Assembly (NCBI GenBank): GCA_051294375.1
Contig: CM119267.1
Coordinates: forward strand, 7,075,205 to 7,139,204
Source: Paraspadella gotoi
Taxonomy: Eukaryota > Chaetognatha
Direction: 5' to 3'
DNA length: 64,000 nt
The translations under genes and the position numbers were made by a program. Of this stretch, positions 23,065-33,649 are shown one piece after another (within the stretch, counting starts at the first letter, position 1; every line of letters starts with the position of its first letter). Under the pieces are notes generated by a model that saw only the letters and a list, made by a program, of their open reading frames with translations, was not told the origin of the DNA and ran no database searches.

Positions 23065-23390
23065 GCGTCTAATCCAGCGGCAATGCGGTCCTAATCCAGC
23101 GCTATTTTGGCGCAAATCCTCCGCTAATCCCGCGTCTAATTAGCGCTAATCCAGCGCAAATAAGGTGAAAATCTCAAGCTTCATTGACGCTAATCCAAGG
23201 ATTATGATATGCTAATCCCAGCCGGCTCTGAAAAAGGATACGAGTTACAACCGAGTGGCGGTACAGTCCAACTTGTTATATTTATGATAGTATGTAATGC
23301 GTATTTGTTGTCGTAGTAGTTCGTCATGGTCACAGAGTTTCATACTATTGTCCCGGATTAAATGCTATTTTGAGTATGCCTCGCTAATCC
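23065..23390 (+). promoter_or_regulatory. Cluster of TAATCC (K50 homeodomain-type) motifs
   Basis: TAATCC occurs seven times on the plus strand (near 23070, 23091, 23134, 23152, 23192, 23212, 23384) and as GGATTA near 23199 and 23354. Several sit in the longer phrase gctaatccagcgc. TAATCC is the known binding core of Bicoid/Otx/Pitx homeodomains. The cluster lies 0.6-1 kb upstream of the DUF229 start codon, so an enhancer is possible. A decayed tandem repeat of gctaatccagcg is the alternative. Confidence 0.4.
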
Positions 23391-23502
23391 TGGATCTCAC
23401 GCGGATCCCCGCTGATTCTCTCATTAAGCTGGAAATGGTGGGAGCGTCGAAGAGTACAATGATGGCCCATTATCGTTAATTCAGTAAATTCTGGTTTGGG
23501 GA

Positions 23503-23520
23503 GAGAGAGAGATGAGGGAG

Positions 23521-23589
<69 letters not shown>

Positions 23590-23590
23590 C
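23503..23590. repeat. (GA)n tract
   Basis: About 88 bases of GA with three small interruptions, 440 bases upstream of the DUF229 start codon. GA repeats near promoters can bind GAGA-type factors in arthropods. Whether this one does is unknown. Confidence 0.85.
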
Positions 23591-24031
23591 ATATGAGTTT
23601 ATTAATCCTTAAAATTAGAGATGATGGGTGAAAGTGCAGGTAAAAGGAGTAAACAGAGAATGAGAAGGAAAGAATGTTTACCGGTTGCTCAGGTAACAAT
23701 GAAAAGAAAAAAGTTTCAAAAAAGAAAAAAAAAAGAAATGACGAACATAGAGAAAGTAGGGAATAGAAAGGTTACCAGAGCAATATTCAAAGAATTGAGA
23801 GGGGTTTTGCTAAGATCTTTGGGTTTTTGTTGTTTTTTTTTTTAGAAAGTTTCAATTTTTTATGTTACTTTGTCTCCTTAAATTAACTCTTTACATCTTA
23901 ACCTTGAAAAAAAAACTCTGCTCGAACTGTACTTTTAACTACCGACTCCTAATTCGCCGCGAACAGCCCTCACCTCACCAACGTCCGTGAGCCTGGCTTC
24001 CCCCAACGCTCACGTCACCTCGTCGACGGAC

Positions 24032-26357
24032 ATGCGGCGTCGGAGGGCGTGTCTCTTTCTCACCGCCTGCCTCTTCGCCGCTCTCACCATCCTTTTCTGC
24101 CGCCGAGACACCGGGCTTCGCACCAAGTGGCGCAAATTCGACAAGCGCTACCTCCGGCGTCTCTACCGACCCGCCTGGCACGTGGGCGTGGCACCGATCG
24201 GCGTCCTCGTCAACGCCTCCGGATGCGTCATACCCGAGTTCGATCCTTTCGACGCGTCGGTGGCGCCGATGCTGGATTTCACGGAGGAAGGAAGGATTTG
24301 TAGGGTGGACGGAGGATGGGTCGAGGTGAGAGGATTGCGAGGTTGACAAATGGAGGCCGTGATTTTCAAAAGCGTCCCATTTCAGATTAAATTTGTTTTT
24401 TTTAACTTAAAGAGTAGGTTAATGATAAGGGATTAAGATTGAGTCAGTGATTAATGGTTATGGTTAGGCGATATAGTTTGGGATTTGGTTTAAGGTTAGG
24501 TGATAAGTTTAAGGATTAAGGATTGAAATTATGGTACGGGATTACGTTCGGTTTATGGATCAGAGCTCATGATTGGAAACCAAGTTCCATCCGCAATCTC
24601 ATCTGCGATTCCATCTCCGCTTCCCAGGTCAACGGCAACGTCGTCTCCCTGTCCCTTTCCACCCTGAAATCGGACCCGCGACTCTCTCGTTGCGTCGTCG
24701 CTCCTCTACGATTCGACGTCACCGGCGCCAAGGCCACGCCCTCATCCGACGCCGGCGCGATCGAGTTTCCGCCGCACGAGCGCCGGGCCGTCGACGCCCA
24801 GTTCGCGCGCGTCGAATGTTGGCGCCGGAATTTTCTCGGCATCGAGACGAGCGCGTTCGTCGACTTCGTGGCGGTGGCGTTTCGTGATCCGAAAAAGGGG
24901 GAGGAGAAGAAGGCGTCGGCGGCGGCGGCGACGGGGGCGGCGGCGGCGGCGGCGGCGGTTGAAAGGAAGGCGGAACGAGGGATGAGAGAGAAGGCGGAAA
25001 AGTAAAAGAACAATATATTTATTTATTTAACAATATATTTATTAAGAATTAGAAGTGGAAAAAAAAACGAATTAAGGAGACGTCGTGAAAATGCGGAAAC
25101 TTTACGAATATTTATAGGTCGTAAACTACAAATTAGTAAAATATGGTAAAGATATTAGTAAATCTAATCGACGCCACCATCTCTCTCTCTCACCATCCCC
25201 CCACCACCAAAGCACGCCCCCTCGTTTCAGCGTCCACCTGATAGGAATGGATTCCGTGTCTCGCCACAACTTCGTCCGTCATCTGCCGAAGACTCGAAGA
25301 TTTCTCGACGATTTGGGCGCCGTCCAACTCTTTGGCTACAACAAAGTCGGCGACAATTCCCTGCCCAATCAGATGCCCTTATTGGCCGGGATGTCGCTGC
25401 GGTAAGAAAGGAGGAAAAGAAGAATTATATAAAAACGATAAGAAAAAAAGAATTAGATAACGTAAAAAAGAGAATTGGCTAAATAAAGACTAAGTTATCA
25501 TACGGGTCGATATGATAGAGAGCATGTAGGCTCGATCGTGGATTAATGACGAATCATAAAGCTACAAACAGAATCTTCGAGCACTTTTAAAGTCTTTAGA
25601 ATTTAAAAAAAAAAACCGCACATATCGGCTCCTCTTCCATCCCATCCCCCCCAATCCGCCAACGTGCTCGGCCGACTCTCCCATCACCCCTCGCGCTCCC
25701 CGACACCTCCAGCGAAGCTTCGAACCTCTCGTGGAGCGACCGACCTTTTATCTGGCGGGAATTCGGCGCGGCGGGGTTGGCTCTCTCTGCGAAAGACTGG
25801 GACGGAGAGTGGAAGAGTTTTCGATCTCCCGGAGAACCTCGTTCCCGATCATTACTACGAGCCTTTCTCCATGGAGATGGACAAAGAGTTAGTGGGTGGG
25901 GGGGGATTCCGCGTGGGGGAGGGGTTGGGGCCGAGAGAGAAGCGGGAGGGTGGCAATGTGTTTAAATGGAGACAACGGAGTCTACTTGCCGAACTTTGGA
26001 TCTTTCGGTAGCGTCTTTCGATTAACTACAACTTTTTTTTTTTGGAGCGAATCAACAAAGCGGGAATCGTGGGCCATTGATTCGGGAGGATCGCCAATGG
26101 TTTTGCCCATTCTCGGAAGTGTGGCGGGGAAAGGACTTACTACCGTCTTATTCTATTCGTTTCGTTGTCGTCTTTTATCGCTCTAGTCGCATAGCTTTCG
26201 TTTTCATCCCTCGCCCCCCCATTCGTTTCCAGCGGATTCTCTACAGAGGCTTCGTGATTGCTACGGGGACAAACTGGCCGGAGAAAAAGTTTACGATGGT
26301 TCGTGACGGCGTTGAAGACGCATTCCAGACACGGGAGTAAGGGGAGGGGGAGAGAGA

Positions 26358-26431
<74 letters not shown>

Positions 26432-26437
26432 AATTGA

Positions 26438-26468
<31 letters not shown>

Positions 26469-26497
26469 CTATCATATCTATAGATAGATAGATAGAT

Positions 26498-26560
<63 letters not shown>

Positions 26561-26571
26561 CTACTATATCT

Positions 26572-26602
<31 letters not shown>

Positions 26603-26670
26603 TGATAGATAATAGTCTATATGATAGATAGATAGATAGATAGATAGATAGGATAGATAGATAGATAGAT

Positions 26671-26702
<32 letters not shown>

Positions 26703-28372
26703 AGATAGATAGATAGAATATAGAAGATAGATAGAGATAGATGATAGATAGATAATAGATAGATAGATAGATAGAAGTAGATAGATAGATAGATAGAAAA
26801 AAAAAATTAAGATTTAAGATTGAAGATAGTATTAGAATTAGATAGGATAGATAGATTAGATAAATAAGATAGATACTATCTATACTAAATAGATAGATAT
26901 GATAGATAGATAGATAGATAGATAGATAAAGACAAAACAATTTATTCAATCTATATGATGACTCAGCGGTTCAAGCGAGTTCGTTGAATCGCGACCTCAT
27001 GTTCTCTCTCATCTGGACGAGCGATTGGTCGCACGAGTTGTTGAACGACCTCAAGCGGGCCGACCTCCCGACGCTTAAATTGTTGGAGGAGATGAAGAAG
27101 TTGAGGATCTTCGAAGAGGACGTCGTTATTCTTCTAAGGTTCGTCGTTTCTTCTTTGTTTTTGTTTTTTTGGTTTTTTTTTTTTTTTCTAAAGAAAGAGA
27201 TAAACGGGGAAGAGAGAGAGCAAACGTCCGACTTCAGATAAAACTGTTTTCGAGAACATTTATCGAATCGATTCCAAGTTGACGATCCAACTCTCCGTCC
27301 CCCAACTCCCTCCAATCTTCCTTCGATTTCAGCGACCACGGTCTCCGTTTCGGTCGCATCCTCGAGACCCGAATCGGTCGTCAAGAATTGTCGATGCCCG
27401 TCCTCGTCATCTCTCTTCCGCCGTGGTTCCATCGACGATTCCAACCTTTCGTGCGCAACTTAAAGATCAACGCGCGACGACTCACGACGCCTTACGACCT
27501 TCACGAGACGCTGCATCATCTGCTGCGGTTGCAGGTCGGCGAAGCGGCGGCGGATGCTGCTGTGCGCTTTTCCAGAGGCGAATCAGCCTCCGGTCGCCGC
27601 AGTCGGGTTTACTCGCTCTTCGACGAGGTGCCGGAGTCGCGCACCTGCGCCTCTAGCGGGATTCCGCAGCAGTACTGCTCCTGCGGCATGACGCCCGACG
27701 CCCCTCTCGACGATCCCGACGTGCTCGCGTCCGCCGAAGCCATCGTCCGGAGTCTCAACGATGCGACCAAAGTCTACGATCATCTTTGCGCTCGGCTCGA
27801 GTTGAATCGGATCAGGCACAGTTACAGGTGATGTGAGGTTTTACGAACATGTTTCGAATAAGTTATTGAAGAGGCAGGTTAAGCGCCCTGTCCCTCTTAA
27901 CTGCTAGGCGGCCACCGGGCTAGAAACCCGGACCTTTGGGTTGGGAGGAGAATGACTTGCCTCCGGCACCAATGGCCACTGATGAACGGTTGGTGGATTT
28001 TAGTCCACCATATTATCGACTAAGTTATCTCCTGTCGCCACCGCTGCAGATTCTGCAGCCGCTGCTTTCCTATATTTGTCTCATGTTTTCGATTGCAGAA
28101 AAGAGACAGGGAACAGCGTCACCTTCTTGACGACGATCTCAACGTCACCTGGCGACGGCATCTTCGAAGTCTCCGCTTCCAGAGTCGAGGGCCGATGGAA
28201 GGTCGACCTTGCGGAGGTGAACAGGCTCGATCGCTACGGTACGCAGTCCGCCTGTCTGCCATGGAGCGAAAAGCTCCAGCGAAAGATTTGCTACTGCGAG
28301 GCGCGGGGCGCGAACAAGGACTCACCGGGTTGGATGCAAACGTTGCAGAGTTTATTGTTGTTGTATCAATGA
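24032..28372 (+). CDS. DUF229 family protein (alkaline-phosphatase/sulfatase-like fold), eight exons
   Basis: Exons: 24032-24325, 24628-25001, 25231-25401, 25713-25895, 26233-26336, 26967-27138, 27333-27827, 28099-28372; total 2067 bases, about 688 residues. All introns are GT-AG and all phases agree. ATG 24032 is chosen because an Arg-rich start and a hydrophobic anchor (LFLTACLFAALTILF) follow at once, as in type II membrane proteins. DUF229 signatures in order: GCVIPEFDPFD (exon 1), CWRRNFLG (exon 2), VHLIGMDSVSRHNF and GYNKVGDNSLPN (exon 3), PFIWREFG and DHYYEPF (exon 4), DCYGDKLAGE (exon 5), WSHELLNDLKRAD (exon 6), SDHGLRFG and RTCASSGIPQQYCSCG (exon 7), DGIFEV, YGTQSACL and KICYCE (exon 8). 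The DSxSR and SDHG elements are the presumed active-site and metal-binding positions of the fold; substrate unknown. Odd points: an Ala-rich GCG-repeat insertion ends exon 2, and two single-base indels (exons 4 and 5) break and restore the frame. No clear AATAAA follows the stop. Confidence 0.9.
24390..24545 (+). repeat. Telomere-like words in DUF229 intron 1
   Basis: The 302-base intron 1 contains aggttaatgataagggatta, ggttaggcgat and ggtttaaggttagg, resembling the word-rich half of the dispersed repeat at 21771-21925. The cagaaatggg module is absent. Confidence 0.35.
26343..26935. repeat. (GA)n and (GATA)n arrays filling DUF229 intron 5
   Basis: About 80 bases of GA (26350-26427) are followed by about 500 bases of GATA with scattered interruptions. 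Together they make up nearly all of the 630-base intron between exons 5 and 6. The start of the array lies within 15 bases of the 5' splice site. Confidence 0.92.
27845..28020 (-). repeat. SINE-like repeat, family 2, in DUF229 intron 7
   Basis: Complement of 32868-33050. Shared blocks include ggtggattttagtccacc, tgatgaacggttggtgg, gacctttgggttgggagg and ccctcttaactgc. It occupies most of the 271-base intron 7, so it inserted within the gene without disrupting the splice sites. Confidence 0.6.
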
Positions 28373-28630
28373 TTTTATTGTTTGTTGTTTTTTGTTTGTT
28401 TTTTTAATCTTTCTTTAATATGAATCTTTCTTGTTCGATGTTCAATTATACAATTTTATTCGATATCGATATTCAGTTATGAAGATAACCAACATCTTTC
28501 GATAGTTTAATACATTTCTTGGTTGCTTATCCTGGGTAATGCATCGTAAAGCCAGGGTGAATATAGCGATAATGAAAGGTTAATTAAGAGATGAGGAGAG
28601 GAGAGAGAGAGAGAGATAGAGAGAGGAGAG

Positions 28631-28686
<56 letters not shown>

Positions 28687-29486
28687 AGAGAGAGAGAGGA
28701 GAGAGGAGAGAGAGAGAGGCAGAAATGAAATTATACCGAAGAAACCAAAAACAATGTATGAAAATCATTCTCTTTTGTTGTCGTTTTTGTTCATTAAGAG
28801 ACATTTTTTTTTATTTCTTTATAACGTAACCCGCTTCTCATCAAAACGGAATCCCCATTGATCATTATCTCCGGCATAATAGAAAATATGAGCGCGCGTG
28901 CGAGAGAAGCGCGGGCGCCTATGAGCGGTAAAAAAGAGGGCGCGGCGTCGTTGGCGGCTGAGGCGGTGCATCAAGCTAGGATCAAGAATCGATCCTGAGT
29001 CTCTCTTCCGTCTTACAGGGCGATCCCTTTGAAGTTAAAGAAATTGATTAGTCAATAATTACTTTTATTATTTAATCATTATCTTTCTGGGATGTATAAA
29101 ATATTTTAGTTTTTATTATAGAACAAAAATGATTATCTAATTTTACTTCAAATGATATTTTCCTGACGTATCACGTATCACCGTGTAGTTCATAACTCGC
29201 AATTATGCCGGGCCAACTCGCTTCTTCTTCCTCTTCTTCTTTCCCTTTTTTTTTTCCTCCCCCCTCATACCGTCTAATTAAGAAAAGCAATTTCTTGTCA
29301 CGGGCAGCCAGCAGCGTCTTCCTCGTCGTCGTCGTCGTCGTCATCGTCGTCGTCGTCGCCCTCAACATCTTCGGTCACCTCAGTTTCGACTGTTTTCGAT
29401 GCCCTATGAATTAATATATTCTATCGTTTTTCTTTCATGCTTGTTCCTGAAGAATGCTACTGTATCATATTTTAAATGAAATAGGG
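28373..29486. repeat. Downstream flank of the DUF229 gene with GA, GCG-rich and CGT tracts
   Basis: AT-rich 3' flank to 28580, then an interrupted GA tract (28588-28722). A CpG-rich stretch (28886-28995, gcgcgcgtgcgagag) is followed by AT-rich DNA. At 29215-29265 a TTC/CTT tract and at 29325-29360 a CGT tract appear. No gene is recognised. Confidence 0.5.
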
Positions 29487-29672
29487 GGATAGGGAAGCTA
29501 GGTACTCTGGGAGTGAATAAAGTCTTGATTGAAAACTTGCAGGGATCTGCTATGTCATTATCTTGTAATAGTGATGGAGGCCTTAAACCACCAAAGCCTC
29601 CAAAGTCAGGGGCAAGATAGCTTATTTATTAAATAAATGGATAATTTTTATATTGGTTGTTCCAATTTCTTA
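29487..29672 (+). repeat. Dispersed repeat B, copy 1
   Basis: Shares ggtactctgggagtgaataa, then cttgcagggatctgc-atgtc, atggaggccttaaaccacca and agtcaggggcaagatagctt with 54337-54535. It carries one copy of the 68-base terminal unit that is present twice at the other locus. Confidence 0.6.
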
Positions 29673-29769
29673 AATATTTTATATTAGATACCATTATTAA
29701 AATTAATTTTATCATTTTATTATAAGAACTTGTCTAATTGCTGACTATCTTGAACTACTCGAGTATATT

Positions 29770-29895
29770 TTTACATAAACGAAAGCGAACCCGGGGGCTC
29801 GAACCGGCGACTTGTCAATATGTACGGACATACTTTGTCTATAATGCTAAGCCCTCCGTCGTCGTCGTCGTCGTCTTCGTCGTCATCAGCGTCTT
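29770..29895 (-). repeat. tRNA-like B-box module with CGT tract
   Basis: On the minus strand an A-box-like agggcttagcattatagac is followed 35 bases later by gccggttcgagcccccggg, a strong B box. A CGT tract (29852-29885) abuts it. Stem pairing is poor, so it is a tRNA-derived repeat, not a tRNA gene. Confidence 0.45.
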
Positions 29896-30394
29896 CGTTT
29901 TCATCGTCGCTGGATCGGAAATCCGATGAACCTCCTTGGATCTACGACGACGACCCCTTAAGTGGGGGTTGGGAAAGTCTGGAGCGGAAACTGGGGGTAG
30001 TGGAGGGCGTGTCATTGGAGCGGAGGGTCCAGGATAATTATCAGTCTTGCATTACTAAGAATAAATAGATGAGATTAACGCCCAAGTCGATCACGCGCGA
30101 TGGATTAACAGAGCTTAATGTTGGTGGAGAAAGTAATTTGTTCACGAGACGAAGCGTGAATCGTTGATTGGAAAGAGATGGTGAAATTCTGGCTGAAGAC
30201 GAGAGGGATCACCATCTCTCGAAAATGGATACTTTTTTAATTTAAATAATAAATATATTACATATTAGACAGAAGGTTAAAAATTTTTCAGGTAATTAAC
30301 TTTCATTAAGCTTTTGTGTCTATTTAAGTTGTAATGTAGGTTTCGCACTTCGTATTAACTAGGAATACAGAGTTTTTGTCGAAAGGGACTTTTC

Positions 30395-30456
<62 letters not shown>

Positions 30457-30589
30457 TGTCAGATCAATTCAGTGGTGATTTGTCTCAGTCGAGGATTCAC
30501 CAAATTAATCATCATTGTCGACTTTAGTAGAGCCAAACTTCGTCAATGGGGTGGGTCAGAAGTTTGATTTGGGAATCTTTCCAAATGAA
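29896..30589. repeat. Mostly unassigned DNA with a (CT)n tract
   Basis: A clean CT run occupies 30401-30453. The short frame at 29820-30068 begins in the CGT tract and ends at 30068. No family is recognised. Confidence 0.45.
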
Positions 30590-30990
30590 ACTTCATACAT
30601 TTCTGAGAAAACTTTCAATGGAGCAAAATTTTCTAAAATGGCAAGAAGCATTAGTAATTAATTTTTTAATATTTATTTATAGATAGGAAATGTCAAAATT
30701 TTTTTGGGGAATTTTTTATTTTTAAAAGCAGATTCAAATAGCTTATAAAAAGTTATCTACACAAAGTATAATTCTTTTTTCAATATTTTGATGATAAGTG
30801 GGTTTAAATTGAGAAAAACCTTAAAAAATCATCATCATCATCATCAGTTTTTACTAATTTTTAGTAATAAAACATCAAAATTTTAAAAAGTTGTAATTAT
30901 ATTTTTTGCTTAACTTTTTAAGCTCTATCAGAATCATTTAAAAAAATTAAAATATCCAAAAAAATTTTTTTGACATTATATAGCAATATA
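30590..30990. mobile_element. Fold-back element, copy 2
   Basis: The left half (agattcaaatagcttataaa, then aagtataattc, then gataagtgggtttaa) pairs imperfectly with the right half (aactttttaagctctatcag, gtaattatattttttgc). The centre is marked by an ATC repeat at 30830-30846. It is closely similar to 33650-34075 and shares the gtgggt-aaa block with 19605-20262. Confidence 0.6.
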
Positions 30991-31196
30991 ATAATATTAA
31001 TTAGCGAATTACTCATGGTTCGGAACATTTTTGCAAAAAAATATTTTAACACAATAATTAATACCAATAATGGATTAGTTTAATGCTGTTCCCATTAAAA
31101 TTTGAATTTGGTCGGCTACCGCTAACTTTAGAATCTTCTTTTTCTTTTTTCGGTGAACCATTCATAATCCCCGCGAGAAAAGGACGTAACTTTCCC

Positions 31197-31429
31197 AGCC
31201 TTTTGATTAGCTAAATAAAAAAAAATGAAGTAAAAGACAGTGAACTACTTTATTTACTTCATTCTGCCTTTTGATTCAGCCTTTTGATTAGCTAAATTAA
31301 AAAAAATGAAGTAAAAGACAGTGAACTACTTTATTTACTTCATTCTGCCTTTTGATTCAGCCTTTTGATTAGCTAAATAAAAAAAAATGAAGTAAAAGAC
31401 AGTGAACTACTTTATTTACTTCATTCTGA
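31197..31429 (+). repeat. 81-base tandem repeat, three copies, with internal hairpin
   Basis: Units begin at 31197, 31278 and 31359 and are nearly identical. Each contains aatgaagtaaa and its complement tttacttcatt about 20 bases apart, so every unit can fold into a hairpin. Near-identity implies recent amplification. Confidence 0.85.
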
Positions 31430-31689
31430 TTTTGTGGAGGTGATTCTGTAAAAACGATTTTGTGACAAGTAAACACTGAAATCTTTTTATTGATCATAAA
31501 TATTTATAAACAGTAGTTAAAAAAAATAATTACCTATACAAGTTCGAGCAAGCAATTAGGTCTTCTGAAGGTATTTTATCTGAACATATTTGACCCTTGT
31601 CTTTTACCACTTAGTGACCGACAAAAACTAATTTTTCAGTTACAAAAAAAAAGTAATTTTTTAGTTTTTGTCGCATCCTGAAACGGAAG

Positions 31690-31925
31690 GGTTTGTCGCA
31701 ATCAACAACTTCGGCTGACGAAAGTGGCAAGCGTTCATGCTTACTTTCCTGACCTCTTGGCACACCAGGCCAAAACACCTCGTCGGGTTCCAATTCTGAG
31801 TCGGATAGATCCGCGAGCGGCTTCCTTGAAATTGGACGTCATCGTCGGAGGCGACGTTGATCCAAGATTCGGAGAAGATTCCGACGTCGCTGAAGGACAT
31901 CTTCAAGAGGTACGCTTCGAATGAT
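31690..31925 (+). other. GC-richer exon-like island, unidentified
   Basis: About 235 bases of roughly 50% GC sit in AT-rich DNA. A plus frame runs open from before 31724 to 31924 (VASVHAYFPDLLAHQAKTPR...). A second plus frame from 31830 reads SEKIPTSLKDIFKRYASNDL. Neither matches a family I know, and frame and strand are undecided. A gt at 31912 (aagaggtacgc) could be a donor. Confidence 0.25.
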
Positions 31926-31997
31926 TTGGGAGAGCTGATGGGAAAGAATAAGAAAAAAATGAAAGCAGAAAAGTTAAAAAAAAAAAGAACGGCAATT

Positions 31998-32220
31998 CCA
32001 ATGTGTTGCGGTGCAGTCACTTTATTTTCACGAGTATTTTTCTTTGATCACATGATATGACATGACATGACTAAAAAAATTTCCGTATGTATGCGCTGTA
32101 TCGAAATTCCGTCTTTTATTCCTTATAGTTTTAGGATTTCCAGGAGGAGGCGCTAGCAGTCACTTAGATTTGAGGTTTTTTTCTGTGTTAACAAATGAGC
32201 AACCAACTATAATTGAATTA
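31998..32220 (+). repeat. Dispersed repeat A, copy 1
   Basis: Matches 43859-44115 over its length. Conserved blocks include ccaatgtgttgcg, ctttattttcacg, atgacatgac, aattccgtcttttatt, ggcgctagcagtc, cttagatttgag and aacaaatga-caaccaacta. No coding frame. The element type is unknown. Confidence 0.65.
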
Positions 32221-32867
32221 TATGCATTTTTAGCGTAGCTGGGACAGACATACCGACCGACAGACAGATGGATTGAAAAATGACGCAATCAAGCACGAAA
32301 AAAAATAAAAATTTGAATGCTAAAATAAAAATTTCAATTTCTTAAATGTAAGTAATATTCAAGGCTAATTTAAAAATTTAAAGCAACCTGGAAGTTTCTT
32401 GTTCATCAAGAAAATAAAAACCGAGAATCATTTTGGGTTCTGGAAGACAGTAGTACATCATGTGTCCCAGAGGAGTCAACCAATTACCGGTCGTATTTTG
32501 TGGACTCAACCACGTCTGCGGAGTTGAAAGCGTAAGAATGAAATTTTAATCGTAGTATCGTTTGGTTATTTCGCCGCAAAAAAAGAATGAGAACAAGATC
32601 ATTGGCAAGATTAAACATAAGAATTGAAAACAAAGAACTTTAAGAAATATAAAAGCGTAGTAATTTTATTTATTTGATTATACAATATACATATAAGATA
32701 ATCCGATTTGGAAAAAAATTATTATCATAACAGTTCAAATTATAGCTGAGAATTTATTCGGTCTTTGCATAACAGAAGAAAAAATTTAAACTTAGTAGAA
32801 ATAATAATTTTTTAATAATTAAATAGCACAGTACTTCGAAGAGTTCTGTCTTCCTATAAGGTACTAT
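32221..32867. other. No gene recognised
   Basis: AT-rich intergenic-type sequence. A short island at 32440-32530 (cagtagtacatcatgtgtcc onward) is less AT-rich but has no convincing frame. Confidence 0.4.
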
Positions 32868-33050
32868 GGCGGACTAAAATCCACCAACCGTTCATCAGCG
32901 GCCATTGGGCCCGGAGGCAAGTCAGTTGCCTCCCAACCCAAAGGTCCGGGGTTCTAGCCCGTTGGTCGCCTTGCAGTTAAGAGGGACGGGGCGCATAACC
33001 CGCCTGTAACACGGTGTTACAGCCTGATCCGAAGTTCAGGGACTGCTTAT
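32868..33050 (+). repeat. SINE-like repeat, family 2, plus-strand copy
   Basis: Reads ggcggactaaaatccaccaa, then tcatcagcggccattgggcc, cccaacccaaaggtccgggg, ttctagcccg (B-box-like), gttaagagggacgggg and gcctgatccgaagttcaggg. It is the best-preserved copy of the family seen at 21040 and 27845. Confidence 0.6.
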
Positions 33051-33649
33051 ATTGAACGGTTCTGTCATTAACAAATAACAATTATCACTGTCTCTTCATT
33101 ACAAACATGAAATGAACAAAAATTGTACCTATTAGGTTCACATAACTTGCTTCACAGAAGTCTCCTCCCTCTCTCTATCTTAAATCATATAAGTTTCTGC
33201 TTCTAAATTTCTATTGTCAGTTGGAAACCTGTTCTTTCTTTGTCTTAAGGCTTGACTACTTCTGCCCCCTGTGGTGAAACTTTTTGTAGTAGAAAAATTA
33301 TCAATAATGTTGACCCATATTCTTTAAATTCTCTAAATTCTCAACTATCATTTGAATCTAATCCTGCCAGAATCATGACTCTGAAAATATATTTATCATA
33401 ACAGTTTTGCTGCTTACTTGCTTTTTCTTTTCCGCCGTCGTTACCGAAATTTGGCTTTTCTTACCGTACGTTTTGACGAATTCGCCTTAAATTTAGGATA
33501 AAGTTATTTTTGATATAACGTTTGAATATATTCAATATATTTGGTTACGGATTCGAGTTAGGGGTAAAGCTATAAACTTGGTAACCATTTAGCTTTAGGT
33601 AGGGGTAGCCCCACTCAAAGGGGTGAGTAAAAAATTTAGAATGAGTACA
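33051..33649. other. No gene recognised
   Basis: AT-rich sequence with no repeat match found and no convincing frame. Confidence 0.4.
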
